In this document: one piece after another, positions 62,458 to 64,000 of the stretch
Layout: every line of letters begins with the position of its first letter
Position numbering within the stretch: position 1 is the first letter of the stretch
NCBI GenBank assembly: GCA_020845755.1
Contig: JADLFE010000054.1
Span: 124,001-188,000 of the forward strand
Length of the DNA: 64,000 bases
From: Phycisphaerales bacterium
GTDB taxonomy: Bacteria; Planctomycetota; Phycisphaerae; Phycisphaerales; UBA1924
Direction of reading: 5' to 3'
Translations under genes and position numbers: made by a program
The notes under the pieces: model-generated
Seen by the model: the letters and a program-made list of their open reading frames with translations, nothing else
The model's database searches: none
Told to the model about the DNA's origin: nothing

Positions 62458-63099
62458 ATGCACACGTCCGAGTCCAACCTCGTGCTTCTGGGCGGCGGCG
62501 GGCACGCGCTGGTCGTCGCCGAGGCCGCCGCGCTCGCGGGCTACTTCGTCACCGGCTTCTACGACGACCGAACCGACGCCGTGCTCGCGCGTCGCGTCGC
62601 CGCCGTCCGCCTCGGCTCGCTCGACGATTTCCTCAACGCCGACGGCACCACCGCCTACATCATCACCATCGGCGACACCGCTACCCGATCTGCGCTCGAG
62701 CACCGCGTCCGCCGCGGCCGCCCCGCCACCAGGGCCTGCCGCGCCATCGTTCACCCCCGCGCCGTCGTCTCACCCTCGGCCGAACTCGGCGCGGGCGCGT
62801 TCATCGGGCCCGGCGCGATCGTCCACTCCTTCGCGCACGTCGCCGATCACGCCATCATCAACTCCGGCGCGATCGTCGAGCACGAGTGCAAGATCGGCGA
62901 GCACGCCCACATCGCGCCCGGCGCGGCCCTGGGCGGCAACGTCTCCGTCGGGCGCGCCACGCTGGTCGGCATCGGCTCGCGCGTCATCCCCGGCGTCAAG
63001 ATCGGCAATGACGCCGTCGTCGGCGCGGGTGCCGTCGTCATCCGCGACGTGCAAGACCGCACCCGCGTCGTCGGCGTCCCCGCGCGCGTCATGGAATAA
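62458..63099 (+). CDS. NeuD/PglD-type sugar O-acyltransferase
   Basis: The 213-residue protein starts with a Rossmann-like part (SNLVLLGGGGHALVVAEAA), then a left-handed beta-helix with hexapeptide repeats (VVSPSAELGAGAFIGPGAIV, ALGGNVSVGRATLVGIGSRV, AVVGAGAVVIRDV) and ends with the VVGVPARVM cap. The family transfers acetyl or similar groups to amino sugars or sialic acids, using the conserved His near EHECKIGEHAHI. It may modify a surface polysaccharide. The start at ATG 62458 fits the family; ATG 62401 is an alternative. Confidence 0.88.
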   Translation: MHTSESNLVLLGGGGHALVVAEAAALAGYFVTGFYDDRTDAVLARRVAAVRLGSLDDFLNADGTTAYIITIGDTATRSALEHRVRRGRPATRACRAIVHPRAVVSPSAELGAGAFIGPGAIVHSFAHVADHAIINSGAIVEHECKIGEHAHIAPGAALGGNVSVGRATLVGIGSRVIPGVKIGNDAVVGAGAVVIRDVQDRTRVVGVPARVME

Positions 63100-63124
63100 C
63101 GCAATCCCACACGCCCGGCCACGT

Positions 63125-63868
63125 TCACTCGACACGCCCCGGCGCGCTCGTCCCGGAACGCCCGGTCGGCGCCGGCTCGGCGAGTTGCTCCACCCCGGGA
63201 ATCTGCACGCCGGCCGCGTGGGCGCGGAGAATCTTGATGCCCCATGCTTCGAGCGTCTTGCGCAGCCACGGGTTCTGCTCGTCGCGGTGCTTGAATTCGA
63301 AGGTCTCGGGGTAAGACTCCGGGACGCTCTTGCGTTGAACGGCGGCGCGATAGAGCACGACGGCGCAGCCGGTGCGTTCGCTCCCGGCGCCGCAGTGAAC
63401 GAGCACGGGCTGCCTGGCCGGGTCGGTCATGATCGCCAGGGCCTGCACGTAGTTGTTGGGATTGCCGGTTGAATCGCCGTGAAGGTGGAAGCGATACCGC
63501 TCGACACCCAGCGCGTCGGCGACGTCGGCGGCACGCCGGTCCTCGCGCGAGCCGGGCTCGCAGGCACCCAGGTCGACGATCGTGCGGATGCGGTGCTGTT
63601 CCACGACCCTGCGCATCGCGGCCGTGGTGAGTTCACCGGCGCGGTAGAGTTTCCCCTCTTCGACGACTCCGAAGTTCTTTGGCACAAGATTCGGGCGGAC
63701 ACCATCGACATAGAACCACACGCCAAGGACGACGGCGAGGACGATGAAGAGCACGCCTGCGACACCAGCGTCGCGTCGCGGCGTCGATGTCGCCGGTGTC
63801 CGGCCCGCCACTTTGGCAGTCGGGACGTGGCTCTCCCGTGAGTTGGCGGCGTGCCCGAGCGATGTCAT
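63125..63868 (-). CDS. Membrane-anchored cysteine-type protein phosphatase
   Basis: The 247-residue protein has one N-terminal membrane segment (GVLFIVLAVVLGVWFYVDG, about 37-55) and an extracytoplasmic phosphatase domain with the P-loop HCGAGSERTG (HCx5R). KLYRAGELT, IRTIVDLGACEPGS and the preceding RFHLHGDSTGNPNN fit the dual-specificity/tyrosine phosphatase fold. The substrate could be a protein or a phospholipid. ATG 63868 gives a normal anchor; the open frame continues to 63991. Confidence 0.85.
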   Translation of the reverse strand: MTSLGHAANSRESHVPTAKVAGRTPATSTPRRDAGVAGVLFIVLAVVLGVWFYVDGVRPNLVPKNFGVVEEGKLYRAGELTTAAMRRVVEQHRIRTIVDLGACEPGSREDRRAADVADALGVERYRFHLHGDSTGNPNNYVQALAIMTDPARQPVLVHCGAGSERTGCAVVLYRAAVQRKSVPESYPETFEFKHRDEQNPWLRKTLEAWGIKILRAHAAGVQIPGVEQLAEPAPTGRSGTSAPGRVE

Positions 63869-64000
63869 CGCGGGATCGTAGCGCCACGCGAGCAATCTCC
63901 CGTGCTGGCGGAACCATCGCGGCGTAGGATGGTTTGGATGGACCGAAGCCGCACAAGGAGGTCGGCGGAAACCGGCGCATCGGCGTCGCATGGCGCGTCG

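Overview
The window reads as a chromosomal segment of a high-GC planctomycete, most likely class Phycisphaerae. This is inferred from three secreted proteins ending in paired dockerin-like Ca-binding repeats with a terminal Gly-Cys, two prepilin-type proteins (GFTLIELLVVIAVIALLIA leader, C-terminal H-X9-DG motif), a Ser/Thr kinase joined to an extracytoplasmic TPR domain, a futalosine-pathway menaquinone gene (mqnA), and a membrane pyrophosphatase. Two LptF/LptG permeases imply a Gram-negative-type outer membrane. No phage, insertion sequence, CRISPR array or rRNA operon was seen.

Layout. 0.2-4.6 kb: a PilZ-receiver-HPt-like regulator, H+-pyrophosphatase and bS21, the last two with clear intrinsic terminators. 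4.9-9.3 kb: a YacP-type NYN protein, a lipoprotein, a metallopeptidase and two DUF1579 proteins. 9.5-19.5 kb: Der GTPase with a very long charged tail, a GAF/PP2C phosphatase, a secreted unknown, metG and a secreted transglutaminase-fold protein. 19.7-25.5 kb: tRNA-Glu, a META lipoprotein, metK, a kinase-TPR protein and purM. 25.7-28.9 kb: a pseudopilin, a double thioredoxin protein and a dicarboxylate symporter. 28.9-29.6 kb: a scar holding two truncated gene starts. 29.6-31.6 kb: a Tat-exported phosphoesterase and an EamA transporter. 31.7-40.6 kb: a long rightward run ybeY-corC-cysS-lptF-GT39-PAP2-lptG. 40.7-45.9 kb: three dockerin-tailed secreted proteins. 46.2-52.6 kb: a leftward block of two PilZ proteins, TgpA-like transglutaminase, DUF58 protein, a lipoprotein and scpB. 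52.7-64 kb: a pseudopilin, TerC, a compact UvrC, an octanucleotide array, gatB, GT9, a multi-HTH sigma-like protein, mqnA, a repeat-rich spacer, a NeuD-type acyltransferase and a membrane-anchored phosphatase.

How the genes work together. Most genes are housekeeping: translation (rpsU, metG, cysS, gatB, tRNA-Glu, ybeY, der), cofactors and nucleotides (metK, purM, mqnA), repair and segregation (uvrC, scpB). The best accessory systems are the lptF-GT39-PAP2-lptG cluster, which looks like envelope lipid glycosylation coupled to lipopolysaccharide export, and the dockerin-tailed surface protein set. Three PilZ proteins suggest active cyclic-di-GMP signalling. The most novel-looking items are the sigma-like protein with several extra helix-turn-helix segments (58942-60690), the compact UvrC, the HPt-like domain lacking its histidine, and the head-to-head truncated genes near 29 kb. 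All calls were made by reading the sequence; no database search was run.
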